Below are positions 17,417 through 26,342 of a stretch of 44,094 bases of DNA, piece after piece. The stretch lies in the NCBI GenBank assembly GCA_020353055.1, contig CP070686.1, positions 418,888-462,981 of the forward strand. The letters are read 5' to 3'. Numbering within the stretch: the stretch's first letter is position 1; each line of letters starts with the position of its first letter. The stretch comes from Caldifarciminota bacterium (lineage in GTDB: Bacteria; Hydrothermota; Tepidihabitantia; SM23-42). Under the pieces are notes generated by a model, which had not been told where the DNA came from, ran no database searches, and was given only the letters and a program-made list of their open reading frames with translations. A program made the translations under genes and the position numbers.

Positions 17417-19687
17417 TTATTCAATAGTGGTTGAGTGCAAAATTTCATAGTGCATGGCTTTCTTATGTTTGTACAAGCCGATTTTCTTGAGCAGGTCGTC
17501 GAATCTCGGGTCTGTTCGTATGCAATCCACCGATTCGTCAGTGAGTAAATGTGAAAGAGAACAGTCGCGTTCTTGATATGCTTTTTCCAACCATTCAAAT
17601 GCTTTATCATTCTCCCCAAGAGCTGCGTGTATTTTTGCGAAAAGAAACGGCCAGACGTATGATTTCCTTGCTTTTTCGTGTAGCTCCTTGAGTACTCTTC
17701 GAGCTCTTGTTCTGTCACCACTCATTGCGAAAAACCAACCAAGAGCCGCAACTATTGGAGGGTAGCCTTTTGCTACATTTAGAGCGTCGTGCAGTAATTT
17801 AATTCCTTTATTGTATTGGGAATCCAAGGCATATGTTATAGCAAGGAGCCATAATGCCCAGGGATGGTCGGTTGAGAACTCGAGTGTTTTGAGTAGTTGT
17901 TGCCGTGCTTTTTCCGGTTTCCTGGCCTTGATATAGTAGAGACCCAGGTGAACATGATGGTTGACGCTGAGTGGATCTAATTCCAACGCTCGCTTCAATT
18001 CTGCAATAGCGTTGTCCATTTTGCCTATCATTGCATAATACCCGGAGCAGTCACTGTGGCTAGAAACACAGTTAGGGTCCAATTCGATAGCCCGCTCAAT
18101 CCTCTGCCTTGCACTCTCATAGTCCCAATCATATAGAAAATGAATGACCGACATTGCAGCGTGAGCGAGAGCGAGCATGTCATCCATTTCCAGTGCTTTT
18201 TTTGCTGCTATTCTCGCCACCGGGAATGAGTCTTTTGGTGGTAAATAATAATATAGTCCGAATAAGCAGTAACAGTGTGCCATAGCAGCTTGGGCACGTG
18301 CGTAGTGGGGATCTAGTTCTATTGCCTGTTTGTAGAATCTGATGGCTTTTTCAATATCTGCCTTGGCGAGCCTTTGCGAAAAGAAACGGCCTTTCAGATA
18401 TGCATTATGAGCATCCACATTTGAAGTGTGTCGCTTCTGTAGGGATGTTTTCTCATCACTCAGAATTTCTACTCTAAGTTTATCGACAATTTTCAATGAG
18501 ATCTCATCCTGAATCGTGAAAATATCCTCCTCCTCTCGGTCATAGCGTTCTGACCAGAGATGATAACCATCTGCTACATCAACCAGTTGCGCAGTGATGC
18601 GAAGCCGGTCACCAGATTTTCGCACACTGCCCTCAAGTACGTGATCGACGTTCAGCATTCGACCGATTTCGCGGACATCAGTATCTCTACCTTTGAACGC
18701 AAATGCTGACGTTCGCGCTACGACCCGCAGGTCAGTGATATGAGTAAGGGAATTTATCAGCTCTTCGGCAATGCCATCACAGAAGTATGCCTGATCTTTA
18801 GCCGGACTCATATCGGTGAATGGAAGGACAACGATTGAAGCAGAGGGTTTTGCTGCAGCGATCAAGGATATATCCTTAGTATCGACGGCCCAGAGGTCTG
18901 CCACGACGGTCTTAATGTCTTTGTACCGGTCTTGCGGTTTCTTCTGCAGCGTTTTTGTAATAATACGCTCCAGGGATAGGGGAATATCTTTGCGTAATTG
19001 TATGACAGAGACTGGTGCGGTGTTGGAGATCGCAAACATGGTTGCTTCCCAGTTGTCACCCTTGAAAGGCAACCGGCCGGTCAGCATCTCATACAATACA
19101 ATACCCAGAGACCAGATATCAGTGCGGTGGTCCATGTCGTCTGCACGTACCATTTCGGGCGACATGTAAGCAACTGTGCCGGTGATGGATTCGGTTTTTG
19201 TTATACGCGATGTTCCAGCTAATTTTGCCAGTCCAAAATCAAGTATTTTGATCTGATCATCACTGGTAATGAATATGTTGGCTGGTTTTATATCCCGGTG
19301 CACGATACCCTTTTCATGTGCTTTAGCCAGACCTTGCGCAACACCCAGAGCGATTTTTGCTGCTTCATTGATGGCAAGTGGACCTTTTTCGGCTCTGTGT
19401 TTTAACGTTTCCCCTTCATAGCATGCCATGGCGATAAAGAGTTGGCCTTCATAGGTTTCACTGATTTCGTGGATCGTACAGATATTTGGATGGTCTAGCG
19501 AGGAGGCGGATTGTGCTTCCTGGATGAATCGCTTTTTTGCGGTTACATCATCAGAGAATTCGTGGGGAAGGAATTTGAGGGCAACAATGCGCTTGAGTTT
19601 GATATCCTCAGCTTTGTATACCACACCCATGCCACCACCGCCAATCTTTTCAAGGATTTTGTAGTGTGATATAACTTTGCCTATCAT
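17417..19687 (-). CDS. Soluble Ser/Thr protein kinase with FlgO-like and TPR domains, copy 1
   Basis: 756 residues. The kinase domain is at 9-270: glycine loop IGGGGMGVVYK, ATP-anchoring K38, catalytic HRDIKPAN (D132), DFG (150-152), and activation segment GTVAYMSPE. A FlgO/TolB-like domain follows (about 283-400, SIVVLPFTDMSPAKDQAYFC...EGSVRKSGDRLRITAQLVD). TPR helices fill about 430-740. There is no transmembrane segment. It is the first gene of the operon with the glycosyltransferase and sigma-54 activator (2-14 base spacings), so it likely governs that activator. It has two close paralogues upstream; near-identical DNA over the kinase half with copy 2 suggests recent duplication or gene conversion. 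Confidence 0.92.
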   Translation of the reverse strand: MIGKVISHYKILEKIGGGGMGVVYKAEDIKLKRIVALKFLPHEFSDDVTAKKRFIQEAQSASSLDHPNICTIHEISETYEGQLFIAMACYEGETLKHRAEKGPLAINEAAKIALGVAQGLAKAHEKGIVHRDIKPANIFITSDDQIKILDFGLAKLAGTSRITKTESITGTVAYMSPEMVRADDMDHRTDIWSLGIVLYEMLTGRLPFKGDNWEATMFAISNTAPVSVIQLRKDIPLSLERIITKTLQKKPQDRYKDIKTVVADLWAVDTKDISLIAAAKPSASIVVLPFTDMSPAKDQAYFCDGIAEELINSLTHITDLRVVARTSAFAFKGRDTDVREIGRMLNVDHVLEGSVRKSGDRLRITAQLVDVADGYHLWSERYDREEEDIFTIQDEISLKIVDKLRVEILSDEKTSLQKRHTSNVDAHNAYLKGRFFSQRLAKADIEKAIRFYKQAIELDPHYARAQAAMAHCYCLFGLYYYLPPKDSFPVARIAAKKALEMDDMLALAHAAMSVIHFLYDWDYESARQRIERAIELDPNCVSSHSDCSGYYAMIGKMDNAIAELKRALELDPLSVNHHVHLGLYYIKARKPEKARQQLLKTLEFSTDHPWALWLLAITYALDSQYNKGIKLLHDALNVAKGYPPIVAALGWFFAMSGDRTRARRVLKELHEKARKSYVWPFLFAKIHAALGENDKAFEWLEKAYQERDCSLSHLLTDESVDCIRTDPRFDDLLKKIGLYKHKKAMHYEILHSTTIE

Positions 19688-19717
19688 CCGATCGCCTTGT
19701 TTTGCTACAACAATACA

Positions 19718-19745
19718 ATTATATTACACGGCGGTTTGTTGTCAA
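19718..19745 (-). promoter_or_regulatory. Promoter of kinase copy 1
   Basis: Minus strand TTGACA (19740-19745), 16-base spacer, TATAAT (19718-19723): a full consensus. It is preceded by CAATA, as at the other two kinase genes. It is also likely to drive the glycosyltransferase and activator. Confidence 0.75.
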
Positions 19746-19891
19746 TATTGATTTGATGACACCGGGGATGTAATTGGTAATGCTACCGATGTCTTTCAAT
19801 GATCAATCGTGAGCGGCTGGTTATCTACCGTGCTTTCCAATATTGATGCAATCTGTCTCTTGCGCTGCTGGCACTCTTCCATCGTGCGTTG

Positions 19892-22138
19892 CTATGATAA
19901 TCCTTTTTTGTATTTATAAAGACCTATTTTCTTAAGTAGTTCATCAAACCTTGGGTCGTCGCGTACACAGTCGACCGATTCGTCGTTAAGTAGCCATGAA
20001 AGAGAACTGTCACGTTCTTGATAAGCTTTTTCTAGCCAATCAAAGGCAATGTCATTTTCGCCAAGAACCGCGTGTATTTTCGCGAAGAGAAATGGCCTTA
20101 TGTACGATTTCTTTGATTTTTCTTTGAGGTTTGATAGTATTTTTCGGGCACTCTTTTTGTCGCCGCTCATTGCGTGAAACCAACCAAGAGCAGCAATAAC
20201 TGGAGGATAGTCTTTGGCCACGTTCAAGGCCTGATGTAGCAATTCTATCCCCTTACCATATTGATAATCATGAGCATATGTTGTCGCAAGCAGCCAGAGC
20301 GCCCAGGGGTGTTCTGGTGAAAATTCACGAGTCTTCAGTAGCTGCTGTCGAGCCGCTTCAGGCTGTCTATCCCAAAGGTAAAAAAGACCCAGGTATACGT
20401 TTTGTATGAAATTAATCGGATCGATTTCGAGCGCGCGCTTCTGTTCTTCAATTGCTCTATCAGTTTTTCCTATCGCTGCAAAATACCCACCTAAAGCACT
20501 GCGACTTGAAACACAATTTGCCTCGAGTTCGAGGGCCTTTTCAATGCTCAGTCGTGCACTGTCAAAATCCCAATCGTAAAGGTAATGAATATACCCTATT
20601 GCACTGTGAGCGAGCGCGAGCGTTTCATCTATTTCTAAAGCTTTTTCAGCTGCGATTCTTGCTTTCGGTAAGACGTCCTTTGATGGTAAATAGTAATAGT
20701 TCGAGTACATGCAGTAGCAATATGACATAGCCGCGTAGGCCAGAGCATAATTGTGATCCAAGTCTATTGCTTGCTGATAATACTTGATAGCTTTTCCGAG
20801 ATCTGCTTTTGAGAATTTCTGTAAGAAGAACCGAGCTTTAAGAACCGCATTATATGCATTAATATTAGAGCTATGTCTTTCTTGCACTGAAATCTTTTCA
20901 TCACCGAAAATCTCAACTTTAAGTTTGTCGACTATTTTCAACGTGATCTCATCCTGAATTGTAAACACGTCATCTGCTTGTCGGTCGTACCGTTCCGACC
21001 AGAGGTGATAACCATCGTTTACATTGACAAGCTGAGCAGTGATGCGCAGTTGATCGCCGGATTTGCGCACGCTGCCTTCCAGTACATGATCGACATTAAG
21101 TGTCCTGCCGATATCACGGACATCGACATCTTTCCCTTTGAACGAAAATGCTGAAGTGCGTGCAACAATTCTGAGATCTTTGATATGAGTTAGAGAATTA
21201 ATGAGTTCCTCAGCCATACCGTCACAGAAATATTCTTGATCTTTGGTCGGGCTCATGTCGATGAATGGTAAGACAGCAATGGACGCTGAAGGCTTGACCG
21301 GAGCGACTCTCAAGAGGTTTTTTGCCTTAAGATCGATTGACTGCAGTTGCGTGATAACTTCTTGCATGTCATTGTATCGGTGCTGTGATTTCTTCTGCAG
21401 CGTTTTTGTAATAATACGCTCCAAGGATATGGGAATATCTTTACGAAATTGTTTGACAGAGGCTGGTGCGGTGTTGGAGATCGCAAACATGGTTGCTTCC
21501 CAGTTGTCACCCTTGAAAGGCAATTGGCCGGTTAGCATCTCATACAATACAATACCCAGAGACCAGATATCAGTGCGGTGGTCCACGTCGTCTGCCCGTA
21601 CCATTTCCGGCGACATGTAAGCCACTGTGCCGGTGATGGATTCGGTTTTAGTTATACACGATGTTCCAGCTAATTTTGCCAACCCAAAATCAAGTATCTT
21701 CACGCCGCCATCGTTGGTGAGGAAGATGTTGGCCGGCTTTATATCCCTATGCACAATACCCTTGGAATGTGCCTTAGCCAAGCCTTGTGCAACATCTTGG
21801 GCGATCGTTATTGCTTCAGCAATATTTGGTGGATATTGTTCTATCTTCCGCTTCAACGTTTCCCCTTCATAGCATGCCATGGCGATAAAGAGTTGGCCTT
21901 CATCGGTTTCACTGATTTCGTGGATCGTACAGATATTTGGATGGTCTAGTGAGGAGGCAGATTGTGCTTCCTGGATGAATCGCTTTTTTGCGGTTACATC
22001 ATCAGAGAATTCGTGGGGAAGGAATTTGAGGGCAACAATGCGCTTGAGTTTGATATCCTCAGCTTTGTATACTACACCCATGCCACCACCGCCAATCTTT
22101 TCAAGGATTTTGTAGTGTGAAATGATTTTACCTACCAT
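19892..22138 (-). CDS. Soluble Ser/Thr protein kinase with FlgO-like and TPR domains, copy 2
   Basis: 748 residues from ATG 22138 (MVGKIISHYK), preceded by GGGGGG. The ATG at 22165 is only 3 bases from the -10 box and so is probably not transcribed in full. Same order as copy 1: kinase (HRDIKPANIF, DFGLAKL), FlgO-like (SIAVLPFIDMSPTKDQ), TPR array. The final block shared by all copies is SLSWLLNDESVDCVR..DPRFDELLKKIGLYKYK. Codons in the kinase half are nearly identical to copy 1, while the TPR half is closer to copy 3. It has its own promoter and about 200 bp before copy 1, so it is probably a separate unit. Confidence 0.92.
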   Translation of the reverse strand: MVGKIISHYKILEKIGGGGMGVVYKAEDIKLKRIVALKFLPHEFSDDVTAKKRFIQEAQSASSLDHPNICTIHEISETDEGQLFIAMACYEGETLKRKIEQYPPNIAEAITIAQDVAQGLAKAHSKGIVHRDIKPANIFLTNDGGVKILDFGLAKLAGTSCITKTESITGTVAYMSPEMVRADDVDHRTDIWSLGIVLYEMLTGQLPFKGDNWEATMFAISNTAPASVKQFRKDIPISLERIITKTLQKKSQHRYNDMQEVITQLQSIDLKAKNLLRVAPVKPSASIAVLPFIDMSPTKDQEYFCDGMAEELINSLTHIKDLRIVARTSAFSFKGKDVDVRDIGRTLNVDHVLEGSVRKSGDQLRITAQLVNVNDGYHLWSERYDRQADDVFTIQDEITLKIVDKLKVEIFGDEKISVQERHSSNINAYNAVLKARFFLQKFSKADLGKAIKYYQQAIDLDHNYALAYAAMSYCYCMYSNYYYLPSKDVLPKARIAAEKALEIDETLALAHSAIGYIHYLYDWDFDSARLSIEKALELEANCVSSRSALGGYFAAIGKTDRAIEEQKRALEIDPINFIQNVYLGLFYLWDRQPEAARQQLLKTREFSPEHPWALWLLATTYAHDYQYGKGIELLHQALNVAKDYPPVIAALGWFHAMSGDKKSARKILSNLKEKSKKSYIRPFLFAKIHAVLGENDIAFDWLEKAYQERDSSLSWLLNDESVDCVRDDPRFDELLKKIGLYKYKKGLS

Positions 22139-22168
22139 CCGATTCCCCCCAATGCTACTAGCCATTCT

Positions 22169-22196
22169 ATTATAGCTAACAGGGGTCTAATGTCAA
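22169..22196 (-). promoter_or_regulatory. Promoter of kinase copy 2
   Basis: Minus strand TTGACA (22191-22196), 16-base spacer, TATAAT (22169-22174). The predicted transcript start is within about 4 bases of the ATG at 22165, which supports the downstream start at 22138. Confidence 0.75.
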
Positions 22197-22339
22197 TATT
22201 GGGTTGATGGTCGAGAGAAAGTTATTAGTTATAACGATCAGGTCTTACAGATACCAATTGTAACCGAGTAGTTGAGTATGGTATTGCGTAGTATTGATGG
22301 TTGGGTTTCTTTTATTTAAAATTGTCCTTCCATACTCTT

Positions 22340-24586
22340 TCATGCTAGCTCATTTTGTGGTTTATACCTGTAGAGACCTATTTTCTTAAGTAGTTCATCA
22401 AATCTTGGATCGGAACGTATACAGTCGACCGATTCGTCGACAAGTAGCCATGAAAGAGAACTATCGCGTTCTTGATAAGCTCTTTCGAACCAATCAAAGG
22501 CAATATCAGTTTCACCAAGAGCCGCGTGGATTTTTGCAAAGATAAAGGGTCTTATGTATGATTTCTTTGATTTTTTTTCGAGAATTGACATTATTTTTCG
22601 AGCGCTCTTTCTGTCGCCGCTCATTGCGTGAAACCACCCAAGAGCAGCAATGACTGCAGGATAGTCTTTTTCCACGTGCACTGCATCATGAAGTAATGTG
22701 ATGCCCTTGTGGTACTGCAAATCAAGCGCATATGTTGTTGCATGTAGCCAGCGCACCCAAGGATGTTCCGGTGAGAATTCGCGAGCCTTCAGTAGCTGTT
22801 GTCGAGCTTCTTCAGGTTGCTTGGCCCAAACGTAGTAAAGAGATAGGAGTGAGTTATTGCCGAAACTTATCGGGTCAAGTTCAAGCACCCGTTTCTGTTC
22901 CGCAATTGCTCTATCCATTCTTCCTGTCGCCGCGAAATAGCCACCGTAGGCAATTCGACTGGGGACACAGTTAGGCTCGAATTCGAGAGCCTTCTCAAGA
23001 CTCATGCGTGCACTGTGAAAGTCCCAATCGTAAAGGTAATAAATATACCCTAATGCACTATGAGCGAGAGCGAGAGTGTCATCTATTTCCAATGCCTTCT
23101 TAGCAGCAACTCTTGCCTTCGGCAACACGTCTTTTGATGGTAAATAGTAATAGTTCGCGTACAGACAGTAGCAATATGATATACCCGCATAGGCCTGTGC
23201 ATAGTCGTGATCTAGGTCAATTGCTTGCTCATAATATTTGATAGCTTTCCCAAAATCAGCTTTAGAGAGTTTCCGGACAAAGAAACGCCCTTTGAGATAT
23301 GCATTGTATGCTTCAATACTCGAAGTATGCCTCTCTTGTAACGAGATTTTTTCATCGCCTAAAATCTCGGCTCTCAGTTTGTCAACTATCATGAGTGATA
23401 TCTCATCTTGGATGCTAAAGATATCCTCTGCACAACGGTCATATCGTTCTGACCAGACGTGGTAACCGTCGGTTACATTTACTAGCTGAGCAGTAATGCG
23501 CAGTTGATCGCCGGATTTGCGCACGCTGCCTTCGAGTACATGATCGACGTTGAGCGTCCGGCCGATATCACGGACATCGACATCTTTACCTTTGAACGAA
23601 AAGGCTGAGGTTCGGGCTACGACCCGGAGGTCCTTGATATGAGTGAGTGAATTTATCAGTTCTTCAGCGATACCATCACAAAAATATTCCTGATCTTTAG
23701 CCGGGCTCATGTCGAGAAATGGCAGGACAACGATCGAAGCAGATGGTTTCGCTATTGCGATTTTCGAAATGTGCTTACTATCGCTGGCTTGGAGGTCGAC
23801 CATGACGGTCTGAATATCTTCATAGCGGTCCTGGGGTTTCTTTTGCAGCATTTTTGCGATAATACGCTCCAAGGATAGGGGAATATCTTTGCGTAATTGT
23901 ATGACAGAGGCTGGTGCGGTGTTGGAGATCGCAAACATGGTTGCTTCCCAGTTGTCACCCTTGAAAGGCAATTGGCCGGTCAGCATCTCATACAATACAA
24001 TACCCAATGACCATATATCAGTACGATGATCCACGTCTTCTGCCCGTACCATTTCCGGTGACATATAGGCAACCGTGCCGGTTATGGATTCGGTTTTTGT
24101 TATGCGCGTTTCCCCAGCTAGTTTTGCCAATCCAAAGTCCAGTATCTTCACGCCGCCATCGTTAGTGAGGAAAATATTGGCTGGTTTTATGTCCCGGTGT
24201 ACAATGCCCTGGGCATGTGCTTTTGCCAGACCTTGCGCAACACCCATGGCAATCGTTATTGCTTCATTGATTTCAAGCGGACCTTTTTCGACTCTGTGTT
24301 TTAAGGTTTCCCCCTCATAGCAGGCCATGGCAATGAAGAATTGTCCTTCGTCGGTTTCGTCGATTTCATGAATTGTGCAGATGTTGGGGTGATCAAGGGA
24401 AGAGGTAGATTGTGCTTCCTGTATGAATCGTTTCTTTGCGGTTAGATCATCGGTGAATTCGTGGGGCAGGAATTTGAGTACGACCGTGCGCTTTAGTTTT
24501 GTATCCTCGGCCTTGTAGACGATTCCCATGCCGCCGCCGCCGATCTTTTCTACGATCTTGTAGTGTGATATAGTCTTGCCGATCAT
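22340..24586 (-). CDS. Soluble Ser/Thr protein kinase with FlgO-like and TPR domains, copy 3
   Basis: 748 residues. Kinase domain with IGGGGMGIVYK, HRDIKPANIF and DFGLAKL; FlgO-like domain (SIVVLPFLDMSPAKDQEYFC); TPR repeats to the end. ATG 24586 is preceded by GGGGG and the bases AATCGG, as in copy 2. The catalytic residues are intact, so all three copies should be active. TPR surfaces differ most among the copies, which suggests different partners or signals. The likely role is cytosolic signalling; substrates are unknown. Confidence 0.92.
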   Translation of the reverse strand: MIGKTISHYKIVEKIGGGGMGIVYKAEDTKLKRTVVLKFLPHEFTDDLTAKKRFIQEAQSTSSLDHPNICTIHEIDETDEGQFFIAMACYEGETLKHRVEKGPLEINEAITIAMGVAQGLAKAHAQGIVHRDIKPANIFLTNDGGVKILDFGLAKLAGETRITKTESITGTVAYMSPEMVRAEDVDHRTDIWSLGIVLYEMLTGQLPFKGDNWEATMFAISNTAPASVIQLRKDIPLSLERIIAKMLQKKPQDRYEDIQTVMVDLQASDSKHISKIAIAKPSASIVVLPFLDMSPAKDQEYFCDGIAEELINSLTHIKDLRVVARTSAFSFKGKDVDVRDIGRTLNVDHVLEGSVRKSGDQLRITAQLVNVTDGYHVWSERYDRCAEDIFSIQDEISLMIVDKLRAEILGDEKISLQERHTSSIEAYNAYLKGRFFVRKLSKADFGKAIKYYEQAIDLDHDYAQAYAGISYCYCLYANYYYLPSKDVLPKARVAAKKALEIDDTLALAHSALGYIYYLYDWDFHSARMSLEKALEFEPNCVPSRIAYGGYFAATGRMDRAIAEQKRVLELDPISFGNNSLLSLYYVWAKQPEEARQQLLKAREFSPEHPWVRWLHATTYALDLQYHKGITLLHDAVHVEKDYPAVIAALGWFHAMSGDRKSARKIMSILEKKSKKSYIRPFIFAKIHAALGETDIAFDWFERAYQERDSSLSWLLVDESVDCIRSDPRFDELLKKIGLYRYKPQNELA

Positions 24587-24616
24587 CCGATTCCCCCGTT
24601 TACTACAACTGATATT

Positions 24617-24644
24617 ATTATAGTATGCTGTAATCGATTGTCAA
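24617..24644 (-). promoter_or_regulatory. Promoter of kinase copy 3
   Basis: Minus strand TTGACA (24639-24644), 16-base spacer, TATAAT (24617-24622), again preceded by CAATA. Confidence 0.75.
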
Positions 24645-24655
24645 TATTGGTATTG

Positions 24656-24691
24656 AAAAAGCCCCGTACTACGTAGGATTAGGCGGGGCTT
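24656..24691 (-). terminator. Rho-independent terminator of the ankyrin / metallo-beta-lactamase gene
   Basis: AAGCCCCG (24659-24666) pairs with CGGGGCTT (24684-24691). On the minus strand the stem is followed by a T-run (plus-strand A-run 24656-24660). It lies 26 bp beyond the stop at 24717. Confidence 0.8.
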
Positions 24692-24716
24692 AGAAGTTAT
24701 CGGATGTGAGAGGAGA

Positions 24717-26237
24717 CTACTCTAATATATGTCTGTCCGTATAGAAATACCTGTCGCCACGGTTTTCGGTCGTGACAATTTGGGTCTTCACGTCACGATC
24801 AGCTGCCTGTTCGGCAAAGTCCCTGTATACTGATTCGCGCTCACGCGCGTGGAACGGGAAGGCAACCTTTGATTGAACCGCTTCTATCGTAAGCAGGGCC
24901 TCCTCATTTTGCCAGTCATTGCCGATCCTGAGGAAAAGGATATCGGCACCTTTGGCAATTCCACATAGGTATTGGATGTCTTTCTTGAAAAGGTCATATT
25001 GTGTCGTGTCATGAATGTATCCACCCTGGTGGAAGATGACCAGCCCGTCAACCGTTACCACAAATGTACCGCCGGCGTCTTCGGCATCCGGCGATTGGAT
25101 CGTTTTTATCTCTATTTCGCCGATCTTCTTCTTTGCTCTTGGACCAAGACGGATATTTTCCGAGTCCGCTGTATCGGACCAGCCGAAGACATACGTAATG
25201 TTCGGGACGGTTTCTTCCCAGTAGTATATGATCGAATCATGATGGTCAATATGGTTATGAGTTACAAATACGGTGACATTTTGGTTTTTGATTTCATCGG
25301 TGTTTATATGTCCATTGGCGAGACACGGCTCATCCGGTTGCTGTCCGTAATTCCAATAATCAAAGATCAGCAAGTTGTTTTTGGTTTTTACCGCAACTCC
25401 ACTATGCCCGAGATACCACAATACTGCTTCACCCTTCTTGATCTCTTTCTGCAGCAGGCCAGAGGGGCCGAAGTTCTTTTCCGTGTCCTTTGCTTTTGCA
25501 CCGTGCGCCGAGAGGATGTCTGCGACTTTCTTGTTGCCATGTTTTGCCGCATAATATAATGGAGTTCTGCCATAGTTGTCCGTTGCATAAACCTGCATAC
25601 CTCGGTTGAGCAGCAAGTCAGCTAATGCGGAGAAGCCTTTTATACTAGCCATGTGCAGATATGATTTACCATCGTCTTTAGTTATGCCTAAATCCGTCCC
25701 GCCGTCGATCAACGTTTCAGCGATGTCGTCATATCCCCAACGGATTGCAAAATGCAAAGGCGTTTCACCGATGTTGTCCCGGATGTCCAGTTCTGCATTA
25801 TTATCGATGAGCAACATCAGTGCGTCCATACTGCGTTGTCTTGCTGCATAATGGAGTGGACTTCTTCCGAAGATATCCTGGTCGTTTAAGGTTGCGCCAC
25901 TTGCAATGAGTTCTTCGGCGATTTCCGCATTGCCAAAGTACGCTGCGTATAAAAGGACGCTCTGATTCACAGTATTCAATGCATTGACATCTGCCTTTTC
26001 TGAGATTAAGAACCTGGCAATTTCCACCTGTCCGCCTGCGGCCGCATAGTGCAGTGGCGTGTGACCCGTTTCGTCCGCAAGATTAACCAGTTCAGCGTTC
26101 TCTTCCACGAGAGTCTTTACCCTATCGAAGTCGCCTTGCTGAGAGGCATCATGGATCTCATCCGCTCCCGCAACCATGACAAAGAGAAAAGTGAGCACAG
26201 CTATGAGGATTTCAGTAAATCCCATGCGAATCTTCAT
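24717..26237 (-). CDS. Exported ankyrin-repeat protein fused to an UlaG-like metallo-beta-lactamase domain
   Basis: 506 residues; ATG 26237 has AAGGAGG 8 bases upstream. A signal peptide (about 1-25, ILIAVLTFLFVMVAGA) is followed by about seven ankyrin repeats (28-245; GHTPLHYAAAGGQVEIARFL, GRTPLYYAAKHGNKKVADIL). A metallo-beta-lactamase fold follows (about 265-506) with VTHNHIDHHD, the HxHxDH zinc motif, and a later HQGGYIHD. The family hydrolyses small molecules or phosphodiesters; the exact reaction is unknown. The ankyrins should tether the enzyme to a partner in the periplasm. This domain pairing is unusual. It ends in a clear terminator and looks monocistronic. Confidence 0.88.
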   Translation of the reverse strand: MKIRMGFTEILIAVLTFLFVMVAGADEIHDASQQGDFDRVKTLVEENAELVNLADETGHTPLHYAAAGGQVEIARFLISEKADVNALNTVNQSVLLYAAYFGNAEIAEELIASGATLNDQDIFGRSPLHYAARQRSMDALMLLIDNNAELDIRDNIGETPLHFAIRWGYDDIAETLIDGGTDLGITKDDGKSYLHMASIKGFSALADLLLNRGMQVYATDNYGRTPLYYAAKHGNKKVADILSAHGAKAKDTEKNFGPSGLLQKEIKKGEAVLWYLGHSGVAVKTKNNLLIFDYWNYGQQPDEPCLANGHINTDEIKNQNVTVFVTHNHIDHHDSIIYYWEETVPNITYVFGWSDTADSENIRLGPRAKKKIGEIEIKTIQSPDAEDAGGTFVVTVDGLVIFHQGGYIHDTTQYDLFKKDIQYLCGIAKGADILFLRIGNDWQNEEALLTIEAVQSKVAFPFHARERESVYRDFAEQAADRDVKTQIVTTENRGDRYFYTDRHILE

Positions 26238-26342
26238 GATTATGTCCTCCTTGTTATTGATTTATATATTGTAATTGCACACCTTACAGCATTCTCACAA
26301 GGATGCTAACAGCCCGTGTGGTTCTTAACGATGTCGTATGTG

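Noticed and set aside
19796-19882. 28-codon frame after kinase copy 2, start MEECQQRKRQIASILES
   Set aside because: Protein-like but very short, no ribosome site, ends just before the next promoter; could be leftover coding sequence.
22245-22343. 32-codon frame whose ATG overlaps the stop of kinase copy 3 (ATGA)
   Set aside because: No ribosome site, no similarity to anything, and the kinases upstream and downstream differ in this part.
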